Source: Opitutales bacterium (GTDB taxonomy: Bacteria; Verrucomicrobiota; Verrucomicrobiia; Opitutales; JAJFLR01). From it: a DNA stretch of 47,473 bases. The stretch spans positions 1 through 47,473 of the forward strand of contig JAJFLR010000022.1 in NCBI GenBank assembly GCA_021772565.1, in the 5' to 3' direction. Below are positions 38,561-47,095 of the stretch, in pieces (the stretch's first letter is position 1; each line of letters opens with the position of its first letter). The translations under genes and the position numbers were made by a program. The notes beneath the pieces are model-generated. The model was not told the DNA's origin and searched no databases. It worked only from the letters and a program-made list of their open reading frames with translations.

Positions 38561-38779
38561 TGGATAATTTATTTAATCACTATCGAGCGTAGCAAAACCT
38601 CAACGAATGAAATGAGTTCCGAACGTAATGACATGCGAACCCATAACGATTGAATGCGAATTAAACACAGATTTTTTAAATATTATATCATACATTCGTT
38701 AAAATTAAAAACCATCTTGACATAGTTACTGTTTTACGTAATTTCTCTCTCTTTAAAACTATAATAATTTAAACTAACC

Positions 38780-39469
38780 ATGAATAATAAAATAATTTCA
38801 ATTCCTGCAAAAATATCAAAATACAATCTTGCCTCACAAAGTTTAGCAGTAGGAGTTGGCATGATAGGTATCAGCCAATCGACTGATGCAACCATAACCG
38901 CACTAAATTTACCGGGAACGATTGAGAATGTTGATTTCGTCGAAAATGATTCGCCCAGTCAATTCGTAGTTTACAACTTGGCACTTAGCACGACCGACAC
39001 TACTGATGTATTTAATTTCATAGGACAAGGTAATTACGTAGGAATTACCGGTGGTGATGGAACCACTATTAAATTAGCTACTAATAGTAATATAAATTAC
39101 GACCCAAAATTATTTAATATTGGCGATAGTATTAACGTTACAAGTAATGCTGCAAATGGATATAATGTTGAAAATTTATTTTATAATGTAATATCGTATG
39201 GAAATAGTGAACGTGCGCCTTGGACATCCGATCAAACAAATGTAGCGATCGGATTTGTTAGTGGTGATAACCAACCCGGGTATTTTCTCATTAATTGGGT
39301 TGTCGCGACTGAAACAATGACCGTGCTAGGTGGATTTATTGAAACTTCAGGATCAAGTATAACTGTGGCTGCTGTTCCTGAACCATCTGAATACGCTGCT
39401 GCCCTCGGGCTGGGTGCTACGGGACTCGCATATTATCGTAAGTTAAAAAGTAGAAAAAACCGACCTTAA
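38780..39469 (+). CDS. PEP-CTERM surface protein, paralogous family member 4
   Basis: The 229-residue protein carries the N-terminal pattern (KYNLASQSLAVGVGMIGISQ), the core RAPWTSDQTNVAIGFVSGDN then WVVATETMTVLGG, and the tail PEPSEYAAALGLGATGLAYY with basic residues. It also shares LNLPGTI near residue 45 with member 1. It follows a terminator and ends at another, so it is a separate transcription unit. No clear Shine-Dalgarno sequence precedes the ATG. Confidence 0.87.
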   Translation: MNNKIISIPAKISKYNLASQSLAVGVGMIGISQSTDATITALNLPGTIENVDFVENDSPSQFVVYNLALSTTDTTDVFNFIGQGNYVGITGGDGTTIKLATNSNINYDPKLFNIGDSINVTSNAANGYNVENLFYNVISYGNSERAPWTSDQTNVAIGFVSGDNQPGYFLINWVVATETMTVLGGFIETSGSSITVAAVPEPSEYAAALGLGATGLAYYRKLKSRKNRP

Positions 39470-39516
39470 TAAATTTGTAAGCAGAAAGTTTATTTTAGAA
39501 TATAAGATTTATTTAT

Positions 39517-39551
39517 AAAAAGCCCCAGACAGAAATAGTCTGGGGCTTTTT
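39517..39551 (+). terminator. Strong Rho-independent terminator
   Basis: AAAAAGCCCCAGAC (39517-39530) and its complement GTCTGGGGCTTTTT (39538-39551) form a perfect 14-bp stem with a seven-base loop and a T-run. It ends the transcript of the preceding PEP-CTERM gene. The remaining gap to 39760 contains no gene I can support. Confidence 0.92.
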
Positions 39552-39760
39552 GTTTGTAGAGATTTAATTAAATGAGATTCTTCTTACGACCTCTCGAATA
39601 TGAGTACAGGAATCAATCAGGATAAAAAATTCTATAGCAGTATTAGATTTATAAAAGCCCCTTAAAAAACATGAATAGCATCTATCAATAATCTCCGAGT
39701 AATCTGTCACTTAATAATTCAGTATTGATTCTCCAAGTAAAATTTTCAAACTACTCATAC

Positions 39761-40231
39761 ATGAACAAAAGATTAAGTCTATTTTTAATTATCCTGTTAA
39801 CTTCACAAATATGCATCACCGCTAAATCAAAATTAGTTTCCGGACAAATTGAGAGTTACAAAAAACAGGAGGCTGAAATAAATAAAGCGATAAAGTATTC
39901 TGAAAAAGAGTATAAGCAAGTTGTAGCTGTCGTAAAAGATCTTGAAAATAAGAAACGAAAATTACAGTCCTCAATCGATGGAATTAGCATATCAGGAAAT
40001 TATGAAAGTTTACCCGATACTACTGCTCAAAAAAGGGTTGTAAAAGATTATACTGACTTGGCAAACGCTCTAAAGAAATTTGGCCTGAATTTTTTAAACA
40101 AGCAGGAAAAAACAAATAAGGAATTTGGTGAGTTGTCCGCTTCTGTAGAAAATATAATATCTAAATTTGAGCAGTATCGATCAATATATCAACGGAAGTC
40201 AGATGAGATTAACAGCAATGAAAAATTGTAA
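39761..40231 (+). CDS. Small secreted coiled-coil protein
   Basis: From the ATG at 39761 the protein has 156 residues. A signal peptide comes first (MNKRLSLFLIILLTSQICIT). The rest is charged and helical with heptad-like spacing (QIESYKKQEAEINKAIKYSE; LENKKRKLQSSIDG), so it is probably a periplasmic coiled coil. The frame is open upstream to 39725, but that adds residues before the basic signal region. It overlaps the next PEP-CTERM gene slightly. I do not recognise a family. Confidence 0.72.
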   Translation: MNKRLSLFLIILLTSQICITAKSKLVSGQIESYKKQEAEINKAIKYSEKEYKQVVAVVKDLENKKRKLQSSIDGISISGNYESLPDTTAQKRVVKDYTDLANALKKFGLNFLNKQEKTNKEFGELSASVENIISKFEQYRSIYQRKSDEINSNEKL

Positions 40232-40919
40232 TCTAATAAAAACTATTACCTCTATATCCATTCTGCTATCACTCAGTTCAAATTTATTTTCCGAGAGTAT
40301 GAGCTATACAGATAGAACGTCATTTTTGGCTGATATGAATGTTACTAATACATCAACAATAAATTTTGATACTATCAGCGTTGGGACTGACTTAACAAAC
40401 CAAACAATAAGTGGCGTGAAATTTGAAGCGCCCGGAACTTCTCCACTAGAAGTTGTCGATGGCGAAACATTAGTTAGAAGCACATTATTCCCCTCATCAG
40501 GAGCGAATGTTTTATCTCCCGGTGGCAGCAGCACTTCATTAGAAAATGATGATTTACGTTTGGTATTCAATTCACCAGTGAAGGCAGCTGGTCTCGATAT
40601 TGTATTCGATGTGCCGGATGGAGCTTCATTTGTCAGTATAGAATTTTTTGATGAATCTAATAACAGTTTATTTACCAACTCATTTATTCCGGCACCGAGT
40701 GGATCACCGGGTTTTCAATTCATGGGGTTTGCTTCTGACACTGCTATAATAAAGAGTATTTTATTAAATGAATTTGATGGTACCGCATCAGACGATCACG
40801 TTGCCTACGATACTATCACTTTCACGACAAGTGTCATTCCTGAGCCTTCAACTTATGCATTATTGTTGTCTGTAATTGTAAGCTCAAAAATTATTTTTAG
40901 CAGATTCAAAAATAGATAA
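40203..40919 (+). CDS. PEP-CTERM protein
   Basis: A signal peptide (LIKTITSISILLSLSSNLFS) is followed by a secreted body of about 190 residues. Its pattern NQTISGVKFEAPGTSPLEVV and AGLDIVFDVPDGASFVSIEF resembles the jelly-roll-like domains often seen in PEP-CTERM proteins. The tail is IPEPSTYALLLSVIVSSKII followed by FSRFKNR. GGAAG four bases before the ATG at 40203 supports that start, but an ATG at 40218 is also possible. The gene overlaps the coiled-coil gene, so the two are probably co-translated. Confidence 0.82.
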   Translation: MRLTAMKNCNLIKTITSISILLSLSSNLFSESMSYTDRTSFLADMNVTNTSTINFDTISVGTDLTNQTISGVKFEAPGTSPLEVVDGETLVRSTLFPSSGANVLSPGGSSTSLENDDLRLVFNSPVKAAGLDIVFDVPDGASFVSIEFFDESNNSLFTNSFIPAPSGSPGFQFMGFASDTAIIKSILLNEFDGTASDDHVAYDTITFTTSVIPEPSTYALLLSVIVSSKIIFSRFKNR

Positions 40920-41101
40920 TAATTGAATCAAAATTTTAACGACAGTTCTGCTAGCTGAGATATTATTTTGAATAGACACTAATTTTATAATTATTTATCT
41001 AACGTTATAATTTCATGAAGAAATTCTTCTCACCTACAATTATAATGATTGTTATATAAAATTTAGTGAAAAATCTTAATTCAATATCATAATCTCACCC
41101 T

Positions 41102-41863
41102 ATGCACATCACCAAACTAATTAAAATAATAAGTAAGCAAATATTTTATATCTACATTATCCCCCTATCTTGCACAGCAAATTTATCCACAGGAGACTTG
41201 GCATTTATAGGTATTAATCATGATTTTGCACTCGTGGCTCTCAACCCAATAAGTTCAGGTGAAACTATTTATTTTAGAGACGAAGAATGGGATGGCACTG
41301 AATTTAATAATCCGAACGCTGAAGGAACGTTACAATGGACTACTACATCAAGTATCTCTAAGGGAACGATTATTACATTTTCAGATGTGAGTAATTCTGC
41401 CGGAGCAAGCACCGGAACTATTTCAGAAATAGTAAATGGCTTCGGTCTGTCAAATGGCGGCAACAGTATTATAGTTTTTGTTGGCAGTGACGAAGATAAC
41501 CCAACCACATTTATAACCGCAATCGCAACCAAACCAACTGATCTCGATTCGAATGCTGCTGATAATGCAACACTAAATGGAACCGGGCTAACACTTGGAG
41601 TAACCGCTCTAGTACTAAGCTCTGGAAGTGACGGTGGAGCATATTCCGGAAATCGGAATGACGAATCTAGTTTTTCAAGTTATTCGTCAAAAGTGAATAA
41701 CGTTGCCAATTGGACTGATGTTGGGAATAGTGGAAATGGGGAAAGTTTACTGCCATTCGATTCAACATCGTTTACTATTATTCCTGAGCCAAAATTAGTT
41801 ACGTCAATTTCAGGAATAGTTTCACTTGGAATATTAATCTACTCGAAAAATATGCTCAGCTGA
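41102..41863 (+). CDS. Secreted protein with degenerate PEP-CTERM tail
   Basis: The 253-residue protein has a short signal region (IFYIYIIPLSCTANLSTGDL) and a body of the type FIGINHDFALVALNPISSGE then TIYFRDEEWDGTEF. That pattern recalls the extracellular beta-sandwich proteins often annotated near lamin-tail or esterase-like proteins. The C-terminus IPEPKLVTSISGIVSLGILI with YSKNMLS keeps the PEP core but has only one basic residue after the helix. Exosortase processing is therefore uncertain. The gap 40920-41101 is AT-rich and holds no gene. Confidence 0.72.
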   Translation: MHITKLIKIISKQIFYIYIIPLSCTANLSTGDLAFIGINHDFALVALNPISSGETIYFRDEEWDGTEFNNPNAEGTLQWTTTSSISKGTIITFSDVSNSAGASTGTISEIVNGFGLSNGGNSIIVFVGSDEDNPTTFITAIATKPTDLDSNAADNATLNGTGLTLGVTALVLSSGSDGGAYSGNRNDESSFSSYSSKVNNVANWTDVGNSGNGESLLPFDSTSFTIIPEPKLVTSISGIVSLGILIYSKNMLS

Positions 41864-41896
41864 TAACTGCAAGTGAGAATCCGCATACGAAAACTG

Positions 41897-41933
41897 ATAG
41901 CTTGAAATTCTACTACAACGAACTTCAAGCTAT
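41897..41933. repeat. Stem-loop downstream of the 41102 gene
   Basis: ATAGCTTGAA (41897-41906) pairs with TTCAAGCTAT (41924-41933) around a 17-base loop. No T-run follows on the plus strand, so it may be a weak terminator or an mRNA-stabilising stem. It separates the secreted-protein gene from the TerB-DnaJ gene. Confidence 0.45.
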
Positions 41934-41996
41934 TCTGATCTACATAAAATTAAAGTATGAGCTTGATCTTTAACAATAAATATTAAACAAAGCAAA

Positions 41997-42734
41997 ATGT
42001 CGTGGTTAGGAGCAGGTATTGGAGCAGGAATCGGGTTTGTCGTATTAGGTGGTCCTATAGGAGCAGCGTTGGGTGCCTGGATTGGGTCGGCGCTAACAGG
42101 GAACAGTGATGAGAGACAACTCTCCACTGAAAATCAAAATAAACAATTATTTTTTGTCTCACTCTTTTCTATGTTCGGAAAATTGGCAAAGGCGGATGGA
42201 GTTGTCAGCCAGGAGGAAATTCAGGCTGTAGAAAATATTATGACACAAATGAAACTTGACGATGAGGATAAATCTGTAGCTCGGCAATTTTTTAATAACG
42301 CTAAATCCGACACATATTCAATTTACGATTATGCAAAACAGTATGCAGAAATTTTCACTAACCAGGAAATGCGATTAATGGTTTATCGTTCATTGTGGGT
42401 TTTATCTTTATCAGACAATGTTCTCCACAAAAATGAAGAAACAATTTTAAAACAAATTCCACATTATCTTGGAATAAGCCTCTCATATTTCACTACATTT
42501 AAAGATGAGCTAGTCAGAGGGAAAAAATCTAACCTTGATGAATGTTACCAGCTATTAGGTTGCAATAAAAATAGTACTAATGCTGAAATCAAAAAGGCCT
42601 ACAGAAAACTTGTTGGCGAATATCATCCTGACAAAATACAATCAAAGGGCTTGCCGGAAGAATTTTTAAAATTTGCCAATGACCAAATGCATAAAATAAA
42701 TGAGGCTTACAAGTTGATTATGGATAGTAGATAA
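41997..42734 (+). CDS. DjlA-like TerB/DnaJ-domain protein
   Basis: The 245-residue protein starts with a glycine-zipper-like segment (LGAGIGAGIGFVVLGGPIGA) that may insert in or touch the membrane. A TerB-like helical domain lies at about 50-165 (LAKADGVVSQEEIQAVENIM). A C-terminal J domain follows (CYQLLGCNKNSTNAEIKKAY with the essential HPD in YHPDKI). J domains stimulate Hsp70 ATPase, so it is a DnaK co-chaperone. The TerB plus C-terminal J order matches DjlA. Its stop lies seven bases from the stop of the convergent protease gene. Confidence 0.9.
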   Translation: MSWLGAGIGAGIGFVVLGGPIGAALGAWIGSALTGNSDERQLSTENQNKQLFFVSLFSMFGKLAKADGVVSQEEIQAVENIMTQMKLDDEDKSVARQFFNNAKSDTYSIYDYAKQYAEIFTNQEMRLMVYRSLWVLSLSDNVLHKNEETILKQIPHYLGISLSYFTTFKDELVRGKKSNLDECYQLLGCNKNSTNAEIKKAYRKLVGEYHPDKIQSKGLPEEFLKFANDQMHKINEAYKLIMDSR

Positions 42735-42741
42735 TATTTTG

Positions 42742-43614
42742 CTACCCGAACCAGGCAGTTCCTGTTTTTTTTAATAAACGTGCACAAAAAATTGTGCTAA
42801 GTAAAATCAGACTAAATTTCGAAGACTCAGGAATTGTCGTAACTTGATATCCCGATACTGCTATAATAGAATTAATTTCCGAGATATAGTTTGGAACAAA
42901 TGAATCGAAAGTTGTAACCTGTAATCCAGTTGGAGATGCAGCAGTATGGGTGCCGGTAATTGCTAAACTCCCATTAAAACTCACGAACGATGGACTGCCG
43001 GAATCACCATTTTCACCAAATGCATCATCGATTGCACCTGTTGTATTATCAAAAATAAAACTATAGGCTCTTGTTGAATTGAAAGAAAATAAATCTCCGA
43101 ACGAATTAATAACCCCCACACCCATACGAGCAACTTTTCCATAGACCAAAAGATTGAGACCGACATAATCAGTTTCACTTTCCAAATCTAGCAGCGGGTA
43201 AAATGAAATTGCCTCTGCTTCATCGATCGGGTTGGCAAACTCACCAATAAATATATCCACATTCTGACTCAACTCATTTTGAATATTGTGTATGGCACTC
43301 ACCGCATAGGATTTTAATATCCCATCGCGATTAAAAAAGTCTATAACATTACCCACATTCGGTTTATTATGATTCGCTCCAATAAAATGCTGAGGTGAAA
43401 TCATTGTGTAGCTAAAATTTGAATTTGTCTGTTTCCACCCAACTCCAGATAAATCTAATGCACTAAGAAAAAAGTTATTGTTTTCAACAGGACTGGTTGG
43501 GTATCCGGAAGAAAAACGATTGTGACGATCAGTATCTAAATTTCGAATACCAAGGCCAAATAAGTTTGATACAATAATAAAATGAAGTATGAATAATTGA
43601 AAATATATTTTCAT
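42742..43614 (-). CDS. Secreted trypsin-like serine protease with degenerate sorting tail
   Basis: The 290-residue protein has an N-terminal signal peptide (MKIYFQLFILHFIIVSNLFG). A candidate catalytic triad is H82 (FIGANH), D120 (NVDIFIGEF) and S205 (NGDSGSPSF), in the order of trypsin-like proteases. The C-terminus, TIPESSKFSLILLSTIFCAR followed by LLKK, keeps IPE and a hydrophobic helix but has lost the second proline of PEP. It is transcribed away from the CotH gene. A surface-attached processing enzyme is a reasonable guess; its substrates are unknown. Confidence 0.8.
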   Translation of the reverse strand: MKIYFQLFILHFIIVSNLFGLGIRNLDTDRHNRFSSGYPTSPVENNNFFLSALDLSGVGWKQTNSNFSYTMISPQHFIGANHNKPNVGNVIDFFNRDGILKSYAVSAIHNIQNELSQNVDIFIGEFANPIDEAEAISFYPLLDLESETDYVGLNLLVYGKVARMGVGVINSFGDLFSFNSTRAYSFIFDNTTGAIDDAFGENGDSGSPSFVSFNGSLAITGTHTAASPTGLQVTTFDSFVPNYISEINSIIAVSGYQVTTIPESSKFSLILLSTIFCARLLKKTGTAWFG

Positions 43615-43721
43615 CCTGTTAATAAGCTATAAGCGGATTTATCCTTGTCGATACTGTTTTAATTAAAAATCTATCATGCATTTAGACCCTTATCAAAATT
43701 AATTATTCTAATTAAATTAAA

Positions 43722-46385
43722 ATGTACGAACTGCGCCAAAACAGGAAAAAGTGTTTAATAGGAATAATTTCAATTTTCGTAATTTTAATTATCTCTAACG
43801 TTCATGCTAAAAAACTCTTGGGATTAATACCAATCTACATAAGCGAAATTTCTGCGAGTGAAGGAGTGTATCCAGACAATCTCCTTGATGAAGATGGAGA
43901 ACAAGTAGACTGGATTGAAATTCATAATGCTTCTGATATACCTTGTGATTTGACTGGATGGTTTCTAACAGACAATAGAAGAAAACCTTTAAAATGGGAA
44001 TTCCCCAAAGGATCAGTAATTAAAGGAGATCAATACTTGATAGTTTTTGCCAGTGGTAAAAATCGTCGTAATCCGGAATTGCCACTGCACACAAATTTTA
44101 AAATCAATAAAGAGGGCGAAATCATTGCTTTGATTAAACAAGTAAACGAAGAAGGATTAATCATCGACGAAATTAAACTACCGAATCAACATCCTGATAT
44201 TACTTATGGGATAAAAATTGAAAACAACAATTTGCATGCAGGATATTTTTTTACGGCAAGTCCCGGTAAGCCAAACTCAAAGTTAAGAAGTGTGAATCAA
44301 ATACCCAATGTCATCTTTAGTAAATCAAGGGGTAAGTTTCAAAATGCAATAACGCTGGATCTAAGTTGTCCTGATCAGCAAGCAAATATTTATTACACAT
44401 TAGATGGTAGTATACCAACTGAAAGTGATTTAGTGTTCAAGAACCCTATCACAATAAAAGAGACCTCAATGGTTCAAGCGCGAGCTTTTAAGCAAGGAAG
44501 TATCGCATCCAACATAATTACCCATACCTATATTTTCGGAGATTTAGCAAAAAAATTGCAGCATATTCCGATAGTCAGTATCGTAACAAACTCGGAATCT
44601 CTTTATGGTAAATCTGGCATTCTTGGCATGTCAGACAAAAGTAGAAATGGAAAGTTTGATCGAGAATGGAAACATACCAAAAAAGAATCAGACTTTTTTA
44701 ATCCGATTAAAAGAGGCAGGGCTTGGGAAAAATTTTGTTCTGTCGAATTTTTTAATTCTGACAAAAAAATCGGTTCCAATTTCGATGATCAATATCAAAT
44801 TAATTGCGGCATTCGATTGTCGGGAAGTGATTACCATCGTCTACGTCTAACGCCAGACAGTAAGCCATCATTTCGACTCTATTTTAGGTCGGAGTATGGT
44901 CAGACGCACCTCCCCCCCAATTTAAAATTATATGGAACTAATAAAAAAATTAAGCGATTGAGTCTACGTTCAGGCCACGATGTTTCAGGATTAATAAATT
45001 CAATAGTTGTGCATGATGAGCTAGGTCGACGATTGTGGCAGGATATGGGACACCCTTCCATTACAGGGAACTTTGCCCATGTTCTTCTCAATGGGAAATA
45101 CCTCGGATATTATAATTTAGTCGAACGCATTGATCGTTACTCTATTTCTGGATATGATAATTTATCGTATCAAAAAAATAGTAATAAAACTGAAGGTCTG
45201 GATATTATAAAAAGAAGAGGTGAAGTTAACGAGGGTGACAATCAATCGTGGAATGATTTGCTAAACTTGGCAAAAATTGGGAATTTATCCGGTGACAATA
45301 AATTATCAGATATTGCGAGTGCGCTTGATCTTACTAATTTCATAGACTATCTAATCCTTAATTTGTATGCAGTAAATTCGGATTGGCCATTCAATAATTG
45401 GACTGCATTTAAAACTAAAAACAGCGATAGCAAATTTAAATTTATCGTATGGGACACCGATGAAGCATTTGGCTATCCGAAGTTTGGTTTAAATTACGAT
45501 CATATCGCAAAACAATTTCATCTAATTAGTAAAACAGACAATGAACTGCCGATCTTATTTAGGGCTTTGTTGAACAGTCAGGACACCTATTCACTAGTAC
45601 CAATAAAAGCAGAATGGAAAATCTTTAAAGGCAAGATTGAGCCCTCAAAACAAAAGTTAGCATGGACAAAACCTAGTTTTGATGATCGCAACTGGCAAAA
45701 GGGCCCCGCCGGCATTGGTTACAATACCAAACGTAAAACTAAGAATAGTAGGGACATTGACAGACTAAATACAAATTTATCAGACATGAAGGGAAACTAT
45801 GTTTCTGTTTACCTTCGTCATAAATTTAATTTGGAAAATAATCTGACAAATAAAATTAATCAGCTTATGCTAACAGTTAGTTACGATGATGCATTTGTCG
45901 CTTATCTAAACGGAATTGAAATTCACCGTACCAAAGGGTTAAGAGGATTAGACAATCCACCCCGCTTTAATCAAAAAAGTTCTGTTTCACATTCAGCAAA
46001 TGGATGGCATCACACATATGACATATCCAAATATATTTCGATTTTAAAAGAAAAAGATAACGTGCTCAGTATTCAGGTTCACAATAGCAGTGCAAAAAGC
46101 TCAGACTTAATTATCATACCTCAATTAACAGCTTATACTTTTTCTAAAGAGCATGCATTTCGAAAATTGTTTTCCGAAAGAGTAAAAAAACATTTTTTTA
46201 ATGACGGGGTGCTGACGCATAAAAATTTATTAAGACGGTTTAGTGAAATCAAAGAGACAATAATTTCGGTTGATCCTAATTTTGATGATTCAGATGATTA
46301 TAATTTATCGTTGGAAAAAGAATGGATTCCTAAAAGAAGTAATATTCTTCTTAAACAATTAAAATCGCACGGGTTGTATTTTTAA
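43722..46385 (+). CDS. CotH-type protein with lamin-tail and chitobiase-like domains
   Basis: The 887-residue protein has a signal-anchor helix (about 14-32) and a lamin-tail domain (about 36-165; VDWIEIHNASDIPCDLTGWF). A chitobiase C-terminal-like beta domain follows (about 200-270; NIYYTLDGSIPTESDLVF). The CotH domain lies at about 280-610, with GIRLSGSDYHRL, HVLLNGKYLGYYNLVERIDR and WDTDEAFG. A galactose-binding-like domain ends it (about 630-790; VSYDDAFVAYLNGIEIHR). CotH proteins are atypical kinases that phosphorylate spore-coat proteins in Bacillus; in bacteria of this type the role is unknown. The architecture is typical of large envelope proteins in PVC and Bacteroidota genomes. No PEP-CTERM tail is present. 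Confidence 0.88.
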   Translation: MYELRQNRKKCLIGIISIFVILIISNVHAKKLLGLIPIYISEISASEGVYPDNLLDEDGEQVDWIEIHNASDIPCDLTGWFLTDNRRKPLKWEFPKGSVIKGDQYLIVFASGKNRRNPELPLHTNFKINKEGEIIALIKQVNEEGLIIDEIKLPNQHPDITYGIKIENNNLHAGYFFTASPGKPNSKLRSVNQIPNVIFSKSRGKFQNAITLDLSCPDQQANIYYTLDGSIPTESDLVFKNPITIKETSMVQARAFKQGSIASNIITHTYIFGDLAKKLQHIPIVSIVTNSESLYGKSGILGMSDKSRNGKFDREWKHTKKESDFFNPIKRGRAWEKFCSVEFFNSDKKIGSNFDDQYQINCGIRLSGSDYHRLRLTPDSKPSFRLYFRSEYGQTHLPPNLKLYGTNKKIKRLSLRSGHDVSGLINSIVVHDELGRRLWQDMGHPSITGNFAHVLLNGKYLGYYNLVERIDRYSISGYDNLSYQKNSNKTEGLDIIKRRGEVNEGDNQSWNDLLNLAKIGNLSGDNKLSDIASALDLTNFIDYLILNLYAVNSDWPFNNWTAFKTKNSDSKFKFIVWDTDEAFGYPKFGLNYDHIAKQFHLISKTDNELPILFRALLNSQDTYSLVPIKAEWKIFKGKIEPSKQKLAWTKPSFDDRNWQKGPAGIGYNTKRKTKNSRDIDRLNTNLSDMKGNYVSVYLRHKFNLENNLTNKINQLMLTVSYDDAFVAYLNGIEIHRTKGLRGLDNPPRFNQKSSVSHSANGWHHTYDISKYISILKEKDNVLSIQVHNSSAKSSDLIIIPQLTAYTFSKEHAFRKLFSERVKKHFFNDGVLTHKNLLRRFSEIKETIISVDPNFDDSDDYNLSLEKEWIPKRSNILLKQLKSHGLYF

Positions 46386-46434
46386 ATCTGTTACTAGTTT
46401 TTCAACAATCGAAAAAAAAGTTGCGAAAACCATG

Positions 46435-46477
46435 TTGACACAATTAATGTAAAGTTTATATTTCAAAGTATAAACTT
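46435..46477 (+). promoter_or_regulatory. Promoter with overlapping operator for the Phd/VapC pair
   Basis: TTGACA (46435-46440) and TATATT (46457-46462) are separated by 16 bases. A perfect inverted repeat, AAGTTTATA (46452-46460) and TATAAACTT (46469-46477) with an eight-base spacer, covers the -10 region and likely start point. The antitoxin ATG is at 46492. This is the usual position for autorepression by a Phd-family antitoxin or the toxin-antitoxin complex. Confidence 0.72.
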
Positions 46478-46491
46478 AATTCAGAATATTC

Positions 46492-46734
46492 ATGCAAGCG
46501 ACTGCTAAAGATTTACGATTTCATACAAAAGAACTTTTGGAAACTGTTTCCAGAGGAGAGGAAGTTCTCATTACTTATCGAGGCAAACCACATGCAAAAC
46601 TTGTTCCTGTTTCGTCGGGTAATGATCAAAACTCAGGCAATCCATTACGAGGGATTTGGAAGAATCATAAAGAGAGTAAGAATGTTAATGCCTATATTAA
46701 AAAATTAAGACGCGGACGAACCAATGCTCGTTGA
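46492..46734 (+). CDS. Phd/YefM-family antitoxin
   Basis: This 80-residue protein begins MQATAKDLRFHTKELLETVS, followed by RGEEVLITYRGKPHAKLVPV. That is the Phd/YefM DNA-binding fold, in which the N-terminal dimer binds the operator and the C-terminal part blocks the toxin. The C-terminal region (GIWKNHKESKNVNAYIKKLR) is basic and fits PIN-toxin binding. It overlaps the toxin start by 11 bases, giving coupled translation. The palindrome just upstream is its probable binding site. Confidence 0.9.
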   Translation: MQATAKDLRFHTKELLETVSRGEEVLITYRGKPHAKLVPVSSGNDQNSGNPLRGIWKNHKESKNVNAYIKKLRRGRTNAR

Positions 46735-47095
46735 TACTGATATAATTATTTGGTACATGCGCGATAACAAACGTGCAGTAAAATTACTAGATAACAATAC
46801 CGGCTTTAATATTTCCGTCATTACTTACATGGAACTCGTTCAAGGTATGAGAAATAACAATGAACTAAAATCTTTGAAAATGGCACTAAACTATTGGAAA
46901 ACCAAAATAGTTCAAATTAATGAGATCATATCATCAAAAGCTATGATTTATCAGGAACAATTTTTTCTCAGCAACTCACTGCAATTAGCTGATGCTTTGA
47001 TTGCATCAACAGCTTTAACATATCAACTTCCTCTTCATACTGGAAACACCAAACACTATCGTATGTTTAAAGATTTGGTTATTCATAACTTTTAA
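46724..47095 (+). CDS. vapC: VapC-like PIN-domain toxin
   Basis: The 123-residue protein is a PIN ribonuclease. MLVDTDIIIWYM gives the first acidic residue (D4), SVITYMELVQGM the conserved Glu, and LQLADALIASTALTY the third acidic residue. LHTGNTKHYRMF stands where relatives have TLNxKHF. The start overlaps the antitoxin. Pairing of a PIN toxin with a Phd-type antitoxin is common. It appears intact and is the last gene of the window. Confidence 0.88.
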   Translation: MLVDTDIIIWYMRDNKRAVKLLDNNTGFNISVITYMELVQGMRNNNELKSLKMALNYWKTKIVQINEIISSKAMIYQEQFFLSNSLQLADALIASTALTYQLPLHTGNTKHYRMFKDLVIHNF

